A model generated the notes under the pieces. The model had not been told where the DNA came from, ran no database searches, and worked only from the letters and a program-made list of their open reading frames with translations. Both the position numbers and the translations under genes were made by a program. DNA of 64,000 nucleotides, from contig NC_089449.1 in assembly GCF_026210795.1 (NCBI RefSeq), positions 2,480,001 through 2,544,000 of the forward strand. Direction: 5' to 3'. Of this stretch, positions 11,496 through 24,617 are shown piece after piece. Within the stretch, counting starts at the first letter, position 1. The number at the start of each line of letters is the position of its first letter. The stretch comes from Rhizophagus irregularis (taxonomy: Eukaryota > Glomeromycota > Glomeromycetes > Glomerales > Glomeraceae).

Positions 11496-14217
11496 ATGGA
11501 CCTTATAACTACCAATAGTAGATATTCTTTCGATCCTACACCAAAATTAAAATCTAGTCCTGTGCCAATTTTATTTATTCCTCTTAATAATTACGCGTAC
11601 GAATGTAATTACTGTAAAAGTAAATATTCTGAGTCATCATATCACCAATTATATGTAAAAATTGTTTATTCGATTATGTTAGGAATCTGATTGACAAAAA
11701 TACATACTTGGACGTACACATACATACAGAAAATACTCAATGTATTGAACATGAACTAAAAAATGAGGATTGTTTTACACAAAATATTCAAGAATGGTGT
11801 AAAAGTTGTTATGAAATTTTACACTTTAATCAGATATTTACAGGTTACTATCGTAATTTTAATACTACAGATAATAATAAAAGAATTAAATGTAAATTGT
11901 GTGGATATAAATCTTGTACTAAATATAATTTGTGTCCAAATTGTTATTTAATTTATTCTGAACGGATAGAATCAACTTTGGACAAAAACCCTATTCCAAT
12001 TGTTTATTTACCTTGGTGGGATAATTCAAGTATTTGTATAACTTGTGAAAGGAATTTAGAATTTATATCTGATTGTCAAAAATGGTGTTCACGTTGCTTT
12101 ACAATTTATAGTGGATGTAAATATTGTTTAACAACAAATATTTTTTTTGGATTCACAGATCAATCGCAATGTATAAAATGCAAAAGGGTGGAACCTATTA
12201 GTACTAATGGAAATCGTAATATAGATGTTCTTAATTCTACTATTGAAAATAATAATGAAATTACTAATTATGTGAAAAGGCTTGGTAAAGATAATAATCC
12301 ATTAAAAATCTATAATTTTATTAAAGATAACCTTGAGGTTATTAAAAATATAAAAATAATCAATTATTCTGAAATTAAAGATTTTGAAAGAATAGCAGAA
12401 GGAGGATTCGGTATTATTTATAAAGCAACTTGGAATAAAAATTTATCGAATAGTAGAATTGTTGCTGTAAAAAGATTCTTTAATTCACAATATATCAGTA
12501 AATATTATATTAATGAGATAAATATATTTTAAAATAATTTCTGTTATTATTAATCATCATATTTATATATTTAATATCCAACATTTTATTATGCTAGTTA
12601 AAATCATTTAATAGATATCATAATAGATTTGAAAATATTATTAAATATTATGGCATTACACAAGATCCTATTACAGAAGAACGTATGATAGTAATGCAAT
12701 ATGCAGATGGAGGTGATTTGCATAATTATTTACAAAAAAATTTTATAAATATTTCATGGAAAGATAAATTAATTATTATACTGGAAATTACAAGTGGGTA
12801 TTTATTATATTTCCACTTCTTTAATTATTACTAATTATTACGTAAGGTTAATTTATTATTTTGTTTTTAGAGTCGAATGCATTCATAAAGAGAATTTTAT
12901 ACATAGAGATTTACATACCGGAAATATGTTATCTGTTAAAAGCAAATGTTCTATTAATCATAAATGGCACATTGGAGATCTAGGATTATCACAACCTGCT
13001 AATGATACTACTTCATCAAATAATGAAATATACGGAGTAATACCTTATGTTGCCCCAGAAATATTTACTGGTAAAGCATTTTCAAAAGAATCTGATATTT
13101 ATAGTCTGGGTATGATTATGTGGGAATTAACAACAGGTTGTAAACCTTTTGCTGAAATTTGCTATGATACTGATCTTGTTTATAAAATTATTGATGGAAA
13201 ACGACCTGAAATTACAAATGATACTCCTGAATGTTTTGCTAATTTAATTAGAAAATGTTGGAATTCTGATCCTTCAAAAAGACCACATATAAAAGAAATT
13301 CGAAAAACTATTAGTTCATGGACATGTACAATGAAAGATATTGACCAATTTAATCAAGCAGAAACAATACGATTAAAACTAACAAAGGAAAAAGAAACTT
13401 GGTCCTGGATCTGCTGTAAACTCTCATCCTGGAGCTATTTTAACTAGTAGATTATTAAATTCTTCAATTTCAGAGTTATCATCTATTAGTTCATCTTCGA
13501 CAACTCCATTTAATACGAAAAAAAGTATTAATTTATTATAATTTTGATATTTTAATAATAATATTATTTTTGGAACATTAATAATTTTTTATTGCTACAT
13601 TTTTCTATATTTTAGAGTATGTTACAAAAGGTCTTGTGTTTGATGTTAACGATGCTAAAGGGTATTAAATTTTAATTTAATTTGAATTACAAAATAAAAA
13701 AAAAGTTTAATGTAGTTTATTAATTAAAAAAAGTATTTATTTTTTAGGTTATCCTTTTCAAAAATAAATTCTACCATTCGAAACTCATTGAATCAAATGC
13801 GATTTATACCAGCAGATCATTAAACGAATTGTTTCCAACAAAGCAAGGTACGTGTTAAATTATATTTTAAGAATTTAATTGAACTTATTGTGACTGAATA
13901 CATTTCTTATACTTCTTAGAGTATAGTTCAAAAGAAATTGAATTTGATATTAATGATGTTCAATGGTATTAATTTTTTTGAATTATAAAGAAATTAAATT
14001 CTAATATATTAGTTAACATAGTTATTAATTTAATAATACATAATAATCTTTTAGGTCACCTTTACCAAAGATAAATTCTACAGTTCAAAACTCATTGAAT
14101 ATTCAGCATCTAAATGTGAACTATTCTAGTAGACTGTCAAATTCAATAAATTCTTCAAGAAAGCGTAAAATTGCAGAAATAGAAATTGAAACGCAAGATA
14201 ATGATAGTAAGTACTAA
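11496..14217 (+). pseudogene. Cys-rich protein kinase pseudogene (one module)
   Basis: Paralogue of the kinase at 1.2-5.3 kb with a single Cys-rich module (11,550-12,190) and a kinase domain (GGFG loop, VAVK, HRDLH..N, D-L-G in place of D-F-G, VAPE). Three lesions are visible. (1) A one-base deletion at about 11,651 breaks the frame inside the Y-C-K-N-C motif. (2) The first kinase intron (12518-12597) begins AT where the paralogue has GT, so splicing should fail and translation would end just after the N-lobe Lys. (3) About two bases are lost near 13,390 in an A run, shifting frame before the Ser-rich tail. The second intron, 12798-12870, is normal. Tail exons near 13,618-13,664, 13,748-13,851, 13,920-13,966 and 14,055-14,217 can still be recognised. 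Independent lesions of different kinds make sequencing error an unlikely explanation for all of them. Confidence 0.75.
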
Positions 14218-14801
14218 GTAATAACTGAAGTTACTGAACCTTTTCGTACATTTTAATATCAGATATGTTTTATATGTTATGATATATCGATTTTAATTTT
14301 TTTTTTTTTAAAAAAATAGGAAAACTCGCTAAAACTTATGACAATTTACATCCGGATTGTTAACATTTCAGCTTAAAAACTAATTACATAAACAGTTAAT
14401 TGTATTTGTTTTATTTTTTTATTATTGTAATTTTAATTTATTTATTAATTTATTTATTTTGTATTATAATACCATATTTTTTAAGATATTAAATGTATAA
14501 GTTTTATAAATTATTTTACCATTAAATAAATGTGTAAAATTTCTATTTAAAGTAGTCATCTCATGAAAGTAAAAAATTATCAAGACCACTAATTTATGTA
14601 TATTGTAGCATCTTCATCAATAGCAGTTGAAGAATAATAGAGTTCTCAAAAAGTTCTTGAATCTTGAATCATGATTAATAATTACGGCATTTTAGACTAC
14701 AACCCGGGTTGCAACTAGAGATGGAATCGGTTCAAAATGAGTCGACTCGAGTCGATTCCGGAACCGATCTTAAATTTAAAAGATTCTGGTTCTCTTGGGC
14801 T
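14218..14801. other. Intergenic 3' flank of kinase pseudogene
   Basis: A possible extra terminal exon (about 14,321-14,361, after a TAG acceptor preceded by a long T run) might belong to the kinase, but its frame does not join cleanly. At 14,716-14,770 a GATGGAATCGGTTC..GATTCCGGAACCGAT segment looks like a repeat end. Nothing else is recognised. Confidence 0.35.
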
Positions 14802-14803
14802 TA

Positions 14804-15592
14804 CAGCTATTTGCAAAAATAACAGACCACCTAATTCGATTTTCGACTGCGTATGAGATTTTCATACTGTTACGATAAAAAAAAATGTGACGAAATCACG
14901 TGATACAGCTGTTGATCAATGGTAATTACCGGGACGATTAATATTACCGATGAATGATCAACGTCACATAACGGGAAGATCAATGTTCGAAATGTTTAAT
15001 ATATCAAATATATTAAATATATTGCACATATGGTATATATGGCACATATTAAACATTTTAAACATTTTTAGTTTGGAATTTTATGTATATATAGACCTGT
15101 AATTAGACCTGTAATTAGGATAATTCAATAAGAACGTGTGTGAAGAATTTAATTAATAAAATGTTTACCCTTTAATATACACCTTAATTTTAAGTTTGGT
15201 TTTATATGGTTAATCTGCTTTCCTTTATTTGTGTCTGATTGTATGCGCCAGTGTGAAGCGATACTCTATTCACATCTGATTGGATTGATTTTAACATATA
15301 CGTTGATCTTTAAAATTAACCTTCTGCTTTATTAAATATAAACATTTTTTAATGTATAGCTTATTTTTAAGCTTATAAGAACTGACCTCTAACAATACGC
15401 AGCCATACGCAGTCATACACACATAGTAAACTGTTAGAATTATTGTGATATAACTGCGGATGACTGCATATGAAAAATTAAAAAAATGAGTTTGACGGTC
15501 CGGGCAGATATTACCATGCGTATGACTGCGTATGAAATTTTCATACGCAGTCAAGAGATAAATTAGTGGTCCGTTATTCTCGTAAATAGCTG
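14804..15592. mobile_element. Tc1/mariner-like MITE (TA target site)
   Basis: Both ends begin CAGCTATTT and are imperfect inverted repeats over about 65 bp; matching landmarks are AATAAC(A/G)GACCAC and GACTGCGTATGA. Each end is flanked by TA (14802-14803 and 15593-15594), the target site of the Tc1/mariner group. Inside, ACTGCGTATG words are repeated in both orientations, including a palindrome at 15,526-15,552. There is no transposase. A minus-strand frame of 155 codons overlapping the right end is an artefact of the element. Confidence 0.7.
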
Positions 15593-15594
15593 TA

Positions 15595-16894
15595 AAGGTG
15601 TAATACTTGAAATTACAGTTACTATCTGTCTGATGGCAATGCTTTACCAGAAAATTGAAACAAAGTTGTCTAAATAAAAAACTTAATTCCAGCTGGAATT
15701 TAGTTTTTGTCTTTAGATATAAATGTGAACAGTGAAGTTCTTTAATTAATTTTTTCATGAAATTGTGTAAATCGCTTCACTTATATAGTTAGAAGACAGA
15801 AGTACAATTAGTGTTCACAAACTTTTCACCCATTTTGGACATTACACTCAATTTTTACCGTTACCACCTATGACGGCTATTACGACGACATAAAGTTACA
15901 ACTTTACGGTAAATACTTCACAACCCTTTACAACCTGTAGCAACTATTACGGATATTTATAGCATCTTGATGTTTAAGCTCTTAAAATTTTGAAAATTTC
16001 AATTCCAGCAAACAAATTCTTTTCCCTAGTCAAAATCGTAACTATTATTTAGGTATAATTTTAAATTTTTGAACTTTACTCCTTTACCTCGTTAATATTC
16101 TATTAGAATACGCTAATTCGCTAATTGTTAAGATTCTTAAGACGATAATTCAATAATTATTAGTGATATCTGCTACAAGTTTATATAATATGGAATAATT
16201 ATTAATGGTAGGAAATTAAGATTTATTAGTAATTCCATTATCAAGTTACGGAAGTTTAACATTAGAAGCAATAGAACTAACGATAGCTGTTTCATTATTA
16301 AGGGATATAAGTAAGTTTAATAATTTCCTCTGCATGCTTCAACTTTTAATAAAAGACTGCTTGTTTTTAGGAGATTTGCTATTTTCTACAAAAAAGTTTT
16401 TTCCAGATGTAAACTCTTAAGAAATAAACTATTATGGAAGAAAGTATTAATACGATGCACATAAATTTCATAAATTCTTTAAATTTATATAATTTTTCCT
16501 GTAGCAGAACTTTCTAGTTAAGTATTTTGAATAATATCATATATCAGGACGTCATTTTTTTTAAAAAAATTTTTAGCATAATAATGTGTGAAAAAAAAAT
16601 TAGTCAGCAGCCAGAATATTTAATAAATGTAGATAGGCCATTAGCGCTAAATAATTAAATAAGATCAATTTACCAATGCGTATTTGTTGTAATAAATCAA
16701 AATTCTTATACGTCTTCATGTTACAAAAGTCAGTATATGCGAAATACTAGATATCAGAGTAAGAAGTAATTATATTTTTAAAAATGAAAATTACTTTTAA
16801 ATAAATTTTTTTAGCAGTCATGTTTGTATAAATTTGATTTAGCTTCAATAATAATCTTATTAACCATCAAAATAAAATAATATTCAATGTTGAA
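15595..16894. other. Intergenic, nothing recognised
   Basis: AT-rich sequence with one moderately GC-richer patch at 15,830-15,960 (TTACGACG/ACTTTACGG words). No gene or RNA can be supported. Confidence 0.4.
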
Positions 16895-18422
16895 TTATTG
16901 CTTCATAATCTGAAATACTTCATAATTATCTATTGAAAATTCATCTTCTGTATCTCTTACCATTTTTTCGTAATAATACTTTCTAGAGTAATTATAATTA
17001 TAATCATTTGTTTCACTATAATTATCATTAATATAATTATATACCACGATATCAGAACCAAATGTCGGACCGGTTGCAGGGTTATAGTTTAATGCATGAT
17101 CTATATTCTCTACATTACTAATAATTGCATCTTTAATATTATTCTTACTTTTAAAAGAAAATACAAAACTGCCTTTAGTTTTACCATAACCACCAGAAGT
17201 TAACCATACCGTTGGATTATATCCACCAATAATTTCATCTGTTCCCTTTATTTTAATAAAAGTAACATTACTTGGTTTATTATCACATAATTCATGAAAT
17301 TTTTTTGGAGTAAACCCATCTCGACTTCCTCTTAATAATAATTGAAATTTATATGGTAAATATGATTCTCTAAAATGAGCAAATTTATTATTAACATCTA
17401 TTTTATCAATCCATCTCGAAATAGTTGATACAATATTCAAGTTAACAATTTTTGAATCAATAATTCCATCATGTTTGATATTTCTAGGAGGTAAAATATT
17501 TTCATTCGGGTTACTATCAGGATCCATGTAAGAATTTACTAAATCTTCATAAATTTGGTGTTTTAAAAGCTTTTTGTATGGTCTAACTTTGTTCAAAAAT
17601 TCCTTAGATGATAAACTAAAAAATCTAATTGAAGGTAAACAATGTTGTATAGTATTTTCCATTGTTTTGAAATCATTATCTGTCCAAGTTACAGGATCTG
17701 AAATAATAGTTGGATTTTTTGCAAGTCCCCATTTTAAAACATGTTCCCAAACTTCTATTTCTTTCATTTGTAAATCGTCTCTTTTAATAAGTTGAACTAA
17801 AGAATTTTCAGAAAGTGAAGTAAAATCAAATGATTTAAATAATTTTTCAGGTGAATTAACCATTAAATTTGTACAAAATTGTTGAAGCTCCAATAAATTA
17901 TTAGATTGAAAACTTGTTTGATGAGTTAGTTCAAAATGTTGTTCCATCCATTCTGATTTATTTTTGATTAAATAATTTTGTAAATAATCAACTAATTCTT
18001 GAAGACAAAGCTCATTTGCAGCTATCAAAACTTTAAGAATATCTGAAGTGTCTTGATCATTCAATGAAAGAATACCACCATAAATATATCTATATTAGAA
18101 AATATTGAAATTAAATTATTAAATTTTAAATATTAAAAATAAATTATAATATAGTAAATTTAACTTACTTTAAAATAACTTGAAAAGTTTTTGGAATTAT
18201 ATTTGGTAATTTAGTATGAACCAAAACATTATCCTTGTTCTTTTTATTGGAAACCAAAGTTCGTCGTAGATATGGAGAACGGTAACATAGAATATTCATA
18301 TGCGCACGAAATATTTTTACATTGGGATCTTCACCAACTTCAATTGTAACATCGTAATATTCGTCATCTTCTAATAATCCAACATAATTTTGGCTTAATC
18401 TAGAAAAAAATTGTGTATCCAT
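16895..18422 (-). CDS. BTB-BACK-TLDc protein
   Basis: Two exons: 18422-18169 and 18089-16895. They are separated by a 79-bp GTAAGT..ATATAG intron, joining V-I-L-K to Y-I-Y-G-G; total 482 residues. Domains are BTB (about residues 20-115, with D-V-T-I-E-V, F-R-A-H, N-I-L-C-Y-R-S-P-Y), BACK (about 120-230, with L-L-E-L-Q-Q-F-C and W-E-H-V-L-K-W-G) and TLDc (about 290-475, with L-L-L-R-G-S-R-D-G-F and G-S-F-V-F-S-F). BTB-BACK proteins usually bring substrates to Cullin-3 ubiquitin ligases. TLDc proteins elsewhere act in oxidative-stress resistance or V-ATPase regulation; the role here is unknown. A paralogue lies at 30.4 kb and exon-1 relics at 8.3 and 61.3 kb. The start is fixed by homology with the paralogue and the T-rich leader upstream. 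Confidence 0.9.
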
Positions 18423-19892
18423 TTTTTTTATTTTATTTTATTGACTTTTTTCTAATATAAAGAAAAAAGTGAAACCAAACATTGAGAGTAAATTTGGCGC
18501 TTTTTAAGGTAAATTGCGTTATTTTTGTTTCAAAAATGGATAAATTAAATATTGATGTAGATTCTTTCCAAATTCAAATGTTTATTGACGTCACTTTTCG
18601 CTCCCTGCAAAAAATTTTATCCGTAATTTCTGTGAATATGATATATTTACGGCGGAAAAATAATTAACAATCAGCCCTTAAAAATCTAAGCATCATAATT
18701 TCCATGTTTTAAGGCTATAAATTCTATGAATATGATACACAACATGAAATAAAAAAAAACATGAAATAAATTTTTTATAGGTCTGCGCCATTTGAATACA
18801 CATTCGAACTGACGGAAGCATTGCCTGTCAACTTTTCAATAAGAAAAGTAGAAAACATTTTTGTGAATTGTTAATGGATTTTCAATTTCAAACGACAACA
18901 CTAGCGATATCAAATTTCATTGATTGATTTGAGCTACATCTGAATACATCTGACGATTTCATAAAGCCACTACTTTCTTCCAATTTAATCAATACAATAT
19001 TTACTTTAAAACGACTATCGTAATGCTTCTGCTTTCAATTTGGAAATTATCGAATAAAAATTTTTACTTATCATTTCTAATTTATCGGTACTCAATTAAA
19101 TTTACTGTTTAATAATTAACTTCTTTCTAATAATTTTAAATTTTTTACCATCAAAGGTGTATCATTTTTCACTTGATAGAAAACCCATCGCGTTTCTTTA
19201 AATACCATTTAACACTTCTGGATATTTTTTTCTGTTTGATATTAGGAGTTAAATCCAATACAGTGTATGTCTATCGTATGAAATGACAATCGTGAAATTT
19301 TGTAACTTTAAAAGAAAATCTTTTCTTGTTTATTTTTCTTTAGAATGCCTGGATTCTGGAATTATTTGTTGATTTTATCCCGTAATTATACGGCTTTATT
19401 AAATGGCGTTCTTCACAACGAAAACCCAATAAAATTTACATCTTTTACCACGCTTACAAAATACTAGTTCATTTTTTCTCGATGGAAGCATATCTGCTTT
19501 AGCATAATAGTAAATGAAATTCCCTCCAAATTGCTGTAGTGAATACAAAGTTTGATTAATTGTAATAAATCATGATCAGGAGGTCATAAGGATGTTGGAT
19601 TTCTTGACATGTCTTCTATTTTAAATAAAACAGCACATATCGAAGTTATACTTAATTTTTCCCATTTCACACTTTAACAAAAAAAATTTTTATTAATGTT
19701 AAAAAATAAAGAAGGATTATAAATTTTATTAAAAATATTAACATTCACATCATAAATTTGGTAAATTTTGCTTATTATAAGGGCGGGTAAAGAAAGGTCT
19801 TAATATATATAATGTAACATAAGTTTTTATATATTACGTGGGGTGGGTTTAAGGAATGGATATTACATAATAAATGTCACTGCCCTAATTAT
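18423..19892. other. Intergenic between BTB and F-box genes
   Basis: Holds the 5' flank of the BTB gene and the 3' flank of the F-box gene (both minus strand). No further gene, RNA or clear mobile element is seen. Short frames here lack codon-use or motif support. Confidence 0.45.
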
Positions 19893-20919
19893 CTAACCAT
19901 ATTTAAAAGCAAATTTATTTTTAAAATTTTTTCCCTTCATATTAAAATTATGTAATTCTTTTTTGCCCCCTTTTCTAGTTTTGACAAAATTTACCTTTTT
20001 ATCTCCTTTTTGTTCATTAATTCTTAAAGTAGGTTCAGAAGATTCATATTCAAGTCTCTGAATATGATATTGAATTAATTGAGGTATATCATTAGCGAAA
20101 AATCTGAACAAAGGTGGGGAAGGTGGAAGAGGTGGAGGTGAAAATCTACTTTCTGATGAATTAATTGGCATATCACAATTATGAGGAAAAAAAAACCAAT
20201 TTCTAAAAAAAGATCTTTCTTTATATTCACGTAATTCACGTTGTTTAACATAATTCATTATAGAATCAAATATACGCTTTCTATTTTTCAACCAAATTTT
20301 TTTCTTAGATTTTGATAAATTATAATAATGATAATATGCAAGATCTACTTGCTCTATCCAATAATATTTGCTACATACAATAAATCCGACGTGGGTGTAT
20401 GGTAAAATACTAATGAATTCTGTTGGACAATTAATTCTAGTCAATTCAAATCGACTAAAATAAAAAAAAAATTGGTTAATTATAAATTACAAATGTAAAT
20501 ATGAAAATACTAATAAAAACTTACGTAACGGTTTTAATTGAATAGCATTTATGACAACATCTAATTGCAAATTCCCAATATATTTTACATTCCTTAATAC
20601 GCTTACAAACTTGACAACCTCTTTCTATCATTAATAATTGAACATATTTTTCTTCACTCATTCCTTTCGGTGGAGGTATATCTTCTTTTGGAATAAATTG
20701 TAAACGAGATTTCTTCCATATTTCTTGAGTAGTCAAAGAATTTGGGGCACATAAATATCCACGAAATACACGACATACTTGAGATAATGTTATCAACTCA
20801 GCTGGTGATAAAAATGAGCAAACTTCAATAAATATTTCAGGAGGAAGGTTTATATTTGTTAAAAAAGTGCTTTGCATTTTAATTAAAACAATAACCAAGT
20901 TGTTGATCAAAATGATCAT
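19893..20919 (-). CDS. Small F-box protein with conserved Cys cluster
   Basis: Exon 1 is 20919 (or the ATG at 20877) to 20525. The intron is 20455-20524 (70 bp, GTAAGT..TTTTAG). Exon 2 is 20454-19893. The joined frame gives 318 or 304 residues. The F-box starts at L-P-P-E-I-F-I-E-V-C-S-F-L and includes L-S-Q-V-C-R. Then follow P-P-P-K-G-M-S-E-E-K-Y and a Cys cluster C-x2-C-x5-C-x9-C-C-x2-C in the context E-R-G-C. Exon 2 has Y-Y-W-I-E-Q-V-D-L-A-Y, a Pro-rich P-P-P-L-P-P-S-P-P-L, a helix with I-Q-Y-H-I-Q-R-L-E and a basic end M-K-G-K-N-F-K-N-K. F-box proteins normally link Skp1/Cullin-1 to substrates; the Cys cluster may bind zinc. The ATG at 20877 aligns better with paralogues. Confidence 0.85.
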
Positions 20920-22549
20920 TTTTATAAAAATATTTAAATGTGATCTTCAATGTACAGCTCCGTCCTATATTTAGTATAGTATGTGGAAATAAAATTTTCC
21001 GTGTTACGTTATTATTAATTGTACTACGAAAAAAAACGAGTTGGATTTTTCGAAACTTGAAATATTCTTGTTATCTTTTGATATACATACTTATGAATAA
21101 TATTACAGACATACGGAGTTTGGTAAATTTTTTATAATAAACAAATACGGTTTATAATAATATTTATTATTTGATAGTGATATGAATAGGTCCTTAATAC
21201 AAAACAAATTTTGTATATTTACTTTCACATTGTTATCATCAATTTAATTAACAGTACAAAGTCGCCTTTATTGTCGATCCTTTTTTAGTAATGAATGACA
21301 CAAAGCCATTGTTAAAAAGTCCTTATATAGTTAGTTTAGTATTCAAAAATAATTTTAAAGATAATAATGATCATAAGACTCAAACTACCGCATTATTACT
21401 AAATACAGTTTTCTTTCTTTCTGTTCAACGAAAGAACTAAAACATTTGGCTTTGTAAAATTAGGTCTTGATATATTACTGGGATGTAAACATATAAAGCC
21501 ATCAACTAAGTATACACTATGTAAAAATTATTTAAAAAAATGTAATTTAATTTAATTTGCCAAAAAAATTACTAAATTGAGTTTCTAACAAAATTAAATT
21601 TGCAAATTATCGAATAAATACCTCATTTTTTTTTATTTTATAATTTATTTAATGATACATAATTTTATTTTTTTCGAACCCTTTATTAATTTTCTGATTC
21701 AGATCTCACATTCATTCTACTAACTTATATTTAATAAAAATAAAAAGTATTATAAAACGTTTAGTGAGATGATTTGGCAAACTTCTTCCAGATGATATCA
21801 CTCTTATATATATATAACCATAGATTTTATAAATTAAAACAGTACGAATCAAGTTTATTAATGATAATATGAATAATTTCAAGGAACTTATTAGATTGGA
21901 ACCGGCTTAAAAAACAAATTACTACGCCAGATTGTATTGTGAAAAAATAAGCAATGTTAAATAATTTTAATTACATTCATTTATATTCAGAATTATAAAA
22001 TTAACCATATTATAATTTACAGTATTAATAAAATTGAATTATTTGTTCAATATTATCACCACTTTTCGTACAATAATAATTATAGATGAGAAATTAAATA
22101 AAATTTTCTTTTAATTTATAGTTATATATATTTAATAAAAGTAAACAAATCGGCACTATTTGTTGCTGACTTTACCAAGTCTTTTAAAAAACTTGTCATC
22201 TGATCACAATGTTGAGGTGCAGCAACATTGATCAGAGAAAATGGGAAAATAAGAGAGGGAAATGGAAAGGGTAAGGGAAGGGGAAAGACAGAAAGCAAAT
22301 GAAGAGCAAGCAGGAATACACAAAAATACACATACTACCTACATAACTATGTAAAGAAAAGGGAACTGAAGAAAAGCCCTAATAAAGAGAATACTTAAAG
22401 AAAAGAGAAGGGTGATGATCAAGTTCAACATTTGGAATTAACAAGAAATATAGCTGAAGAGTTTAATATATTATACAAAAAAATGTATTTCCATTACCAC
22501 AAACTATTCTTGGTATGTAAAGCAGATTTTTGAATCATTTTAATTAAAA
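20920..22549. other. AT-rich intergenic
   Basis: Upstream flank of the F-box gene. At 22,240-22,310 there is a G/A-rich simple-sequence patch (GGGAAATGGAAAGG-type), which gives a spurious minus-strand frame. Nothing else is recognised. Confidence 0.4.
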
Positions 22550-23250
22550 GCTAAGATTTCAAATTTTTTAATTAATAATGAATTAATAGTTCCAGCCAAA
22601 CTTATTTTATCACTTCAAGTCCATCAAAAACTGAATGGATTTTCTTTTGGTAAATCATTAATGATTTTCACCACAGTACTTTGAAGTTGAAAATTTTCAA
22701 AAATTAATGTATAATCAATTATTAGGGAGCATTCAATAATAAGACCAAGGTAATGCCTCTGATAATGGAAGAATTGGCTGCTTCAAAAAAAAATGTCAAA
22801 ATCCTCACCATTTGAGTATTCTATAATAAATTTCACGATAATTTTAAATGTGCAGATGCCTTTGATTGTTCAAAAATTAAACATTATTTTTGTTAATTCC
22901 ACAAGCCAATAATATAATTGATATTCCAATTTTACTTTTCTGTAACATTTCAGCATCTTTTGGAATTGTGAGTGCATGTAAAGCAACTATTGAATATAAT
23001 ATCAATTCTGATTCTGATGATTGATTGTTTTGTAAAGGCACTCAATTCGTTATAGCTCCAAGATAATTAATAAATGTGGCATTCCTATAGGTTGAATTCC
23101 TGAAGATGTTATTTTTGTTTGGTTTTTTGAATTATTTCTAGTCACATAATTTCTTTAATATTAAAGATTTGCAGTAAAATTCGAATTGCAATATACATCA
23201 TATGCAAGAATTGATCCTTATTTGGCAATAATATTGGGGACATATTTATA
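22550..23250. other. Possible decayed coding region
   Basis: Short uninterrupted stretches on the plus strand (for example a run reading P-A-K-L-I-L-S-L-Q-V-H-Q-K-L-N-G near 22,590) and on the minus strand look more protein-like than surrounding DNA. They may be the decayed N-terminal part of the PPR relic downstream. No family is recognised and stops are frequent. Confidence 0.2.
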
Positions 23251-23687
23251 TTATTTATGTTACAGTATATATATAAACCTACATCAAGGTTATGTGATAC
23301 ATATCATAAAAAATAATTGCATGAGTAACTTTTATTCATATGACTGATATGGGTAACTTGTGGCAGCCTATGTAATTTTACCAGCTACTGAAGTTTATAA
23401 GCTTAAAAAAAAAGGAAAGTTATGCAGATTTATAGCTTAAATCAGTTAGTAGTAATCATTAATAATCACATTCAAAGATTCGGATCATCAAATTTTTTTA
23501 TTTTTAATTATTATTCCTTTTCTCATGACTTATGATTTTCTTAATAAAAATAACATTAGTTTCTTATAAATATACAAAGAAAATAATTAATAGATAATAA
23601 TTAATAGATTTATGAAGAAAACAATTAATAGATAGATGTATACAAAAGGAAAAATATTAGGCTGCATATTTTTTAAAAATTTTATAG

Positions 23688-24617
23688 ATTTTACTCATTT
23701 TGTATAATTATTGACTCATACTGCTGTTTAAAGTAGTTAAATGTTATGACTTATGAGGAAATAAAACGAAAAAAATTTTACATTAAACAAACTTTGGTTT
23801 TTTTTGGTATGTGGATGATAAAACCACAGAATTTACTTATTCTGGAAGATTTTTTAAATATGATTTAAAAGTCTGCTGGTATTATATACTAGCCTGAGGA
23901 TGAGTTATTTTTGTACTTTCAGACTTATTTTCATTTCAATTTTTTTTCTAGCTAACAATCAATTATAATGCAATTATTCTAGAATTTTTTTAAGTTATAG
24001 AGTTTATGGTCAAGTATAGTCAATAATTACAGTTATAGTCCATTAATCAAAATAAGTTAATTTATTATTAAATACAGTCATAGCTAGTTACAATTCATTA
24101 TAACTAATAATCCAAATGGGTTATTAATAAATAATGTAATTATGACTAATAATGGACTTTTTATTTTAAATTTCACTCATTTTGTATAATTATTGACTCA
24201 CACTGTTTAAAGTAGTTAAATGTTATGAGGAAATAAAATGAAAAAATTTTACATTAAACAAACTTTGGTTTTTTTTTGATGTGGATGATAAAACCACAGA
24301 ATTTATTTATTCTGGAGGATTTTTAAATATGATTTAAAAGTCTGCTGGTATTATATATTAGCATGAGGACGAGTTTTTTGGTACTTTCAGACTTATTTTC
24401 ATTTCAATTTTTTTTCTAGCTAACAATCAATTATAATGCAATTATTCTGGAATTTTTTAAGTTATAGATTTTGTGGTTAAGTAGTCAATAATTACTAATC
24501 AAAATAAGTTAATTTATTATTAAATACAGTCATAGTTAGTTATTACAATTCATTATAACTAATAATCCAAATAGGCTATTTATAAATAATGTAATTATGA
24601 CTAATAATGGACTTTTA
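23688..24617 (+). repeat. Tandem direct duplication (~460-bp unit)
   Basis: Copy 1 (about 23,688-24,160) and copy 2 (about 24,171-24,617) share almost the whole sequence. Shared landmarks in order are AAAGTAGTTAAATGTTATGA, AAACAAACTTTGGTTTTTT, GTCTGCTGGTATTATAT, TTTCTAGCTAACAATC and TTATGACTAATAATGGACTT. They differ by small indels and scattered substitutions. It is non-coding in both copies. Confidence 0.8.

Noticed and set aside
15291-15758. 155-codon minus-strand frame
   Set aside because: It crosses the right end of the TA-flanked MITE and has no domain or splice support.
17574-17795. 73-codon plus frame and its counterpart at 31,065-31,298 minus
   Set aside because: Antisense shadows of the BACK region in both BTB genes; similar to each other only because the genes are paralogues.
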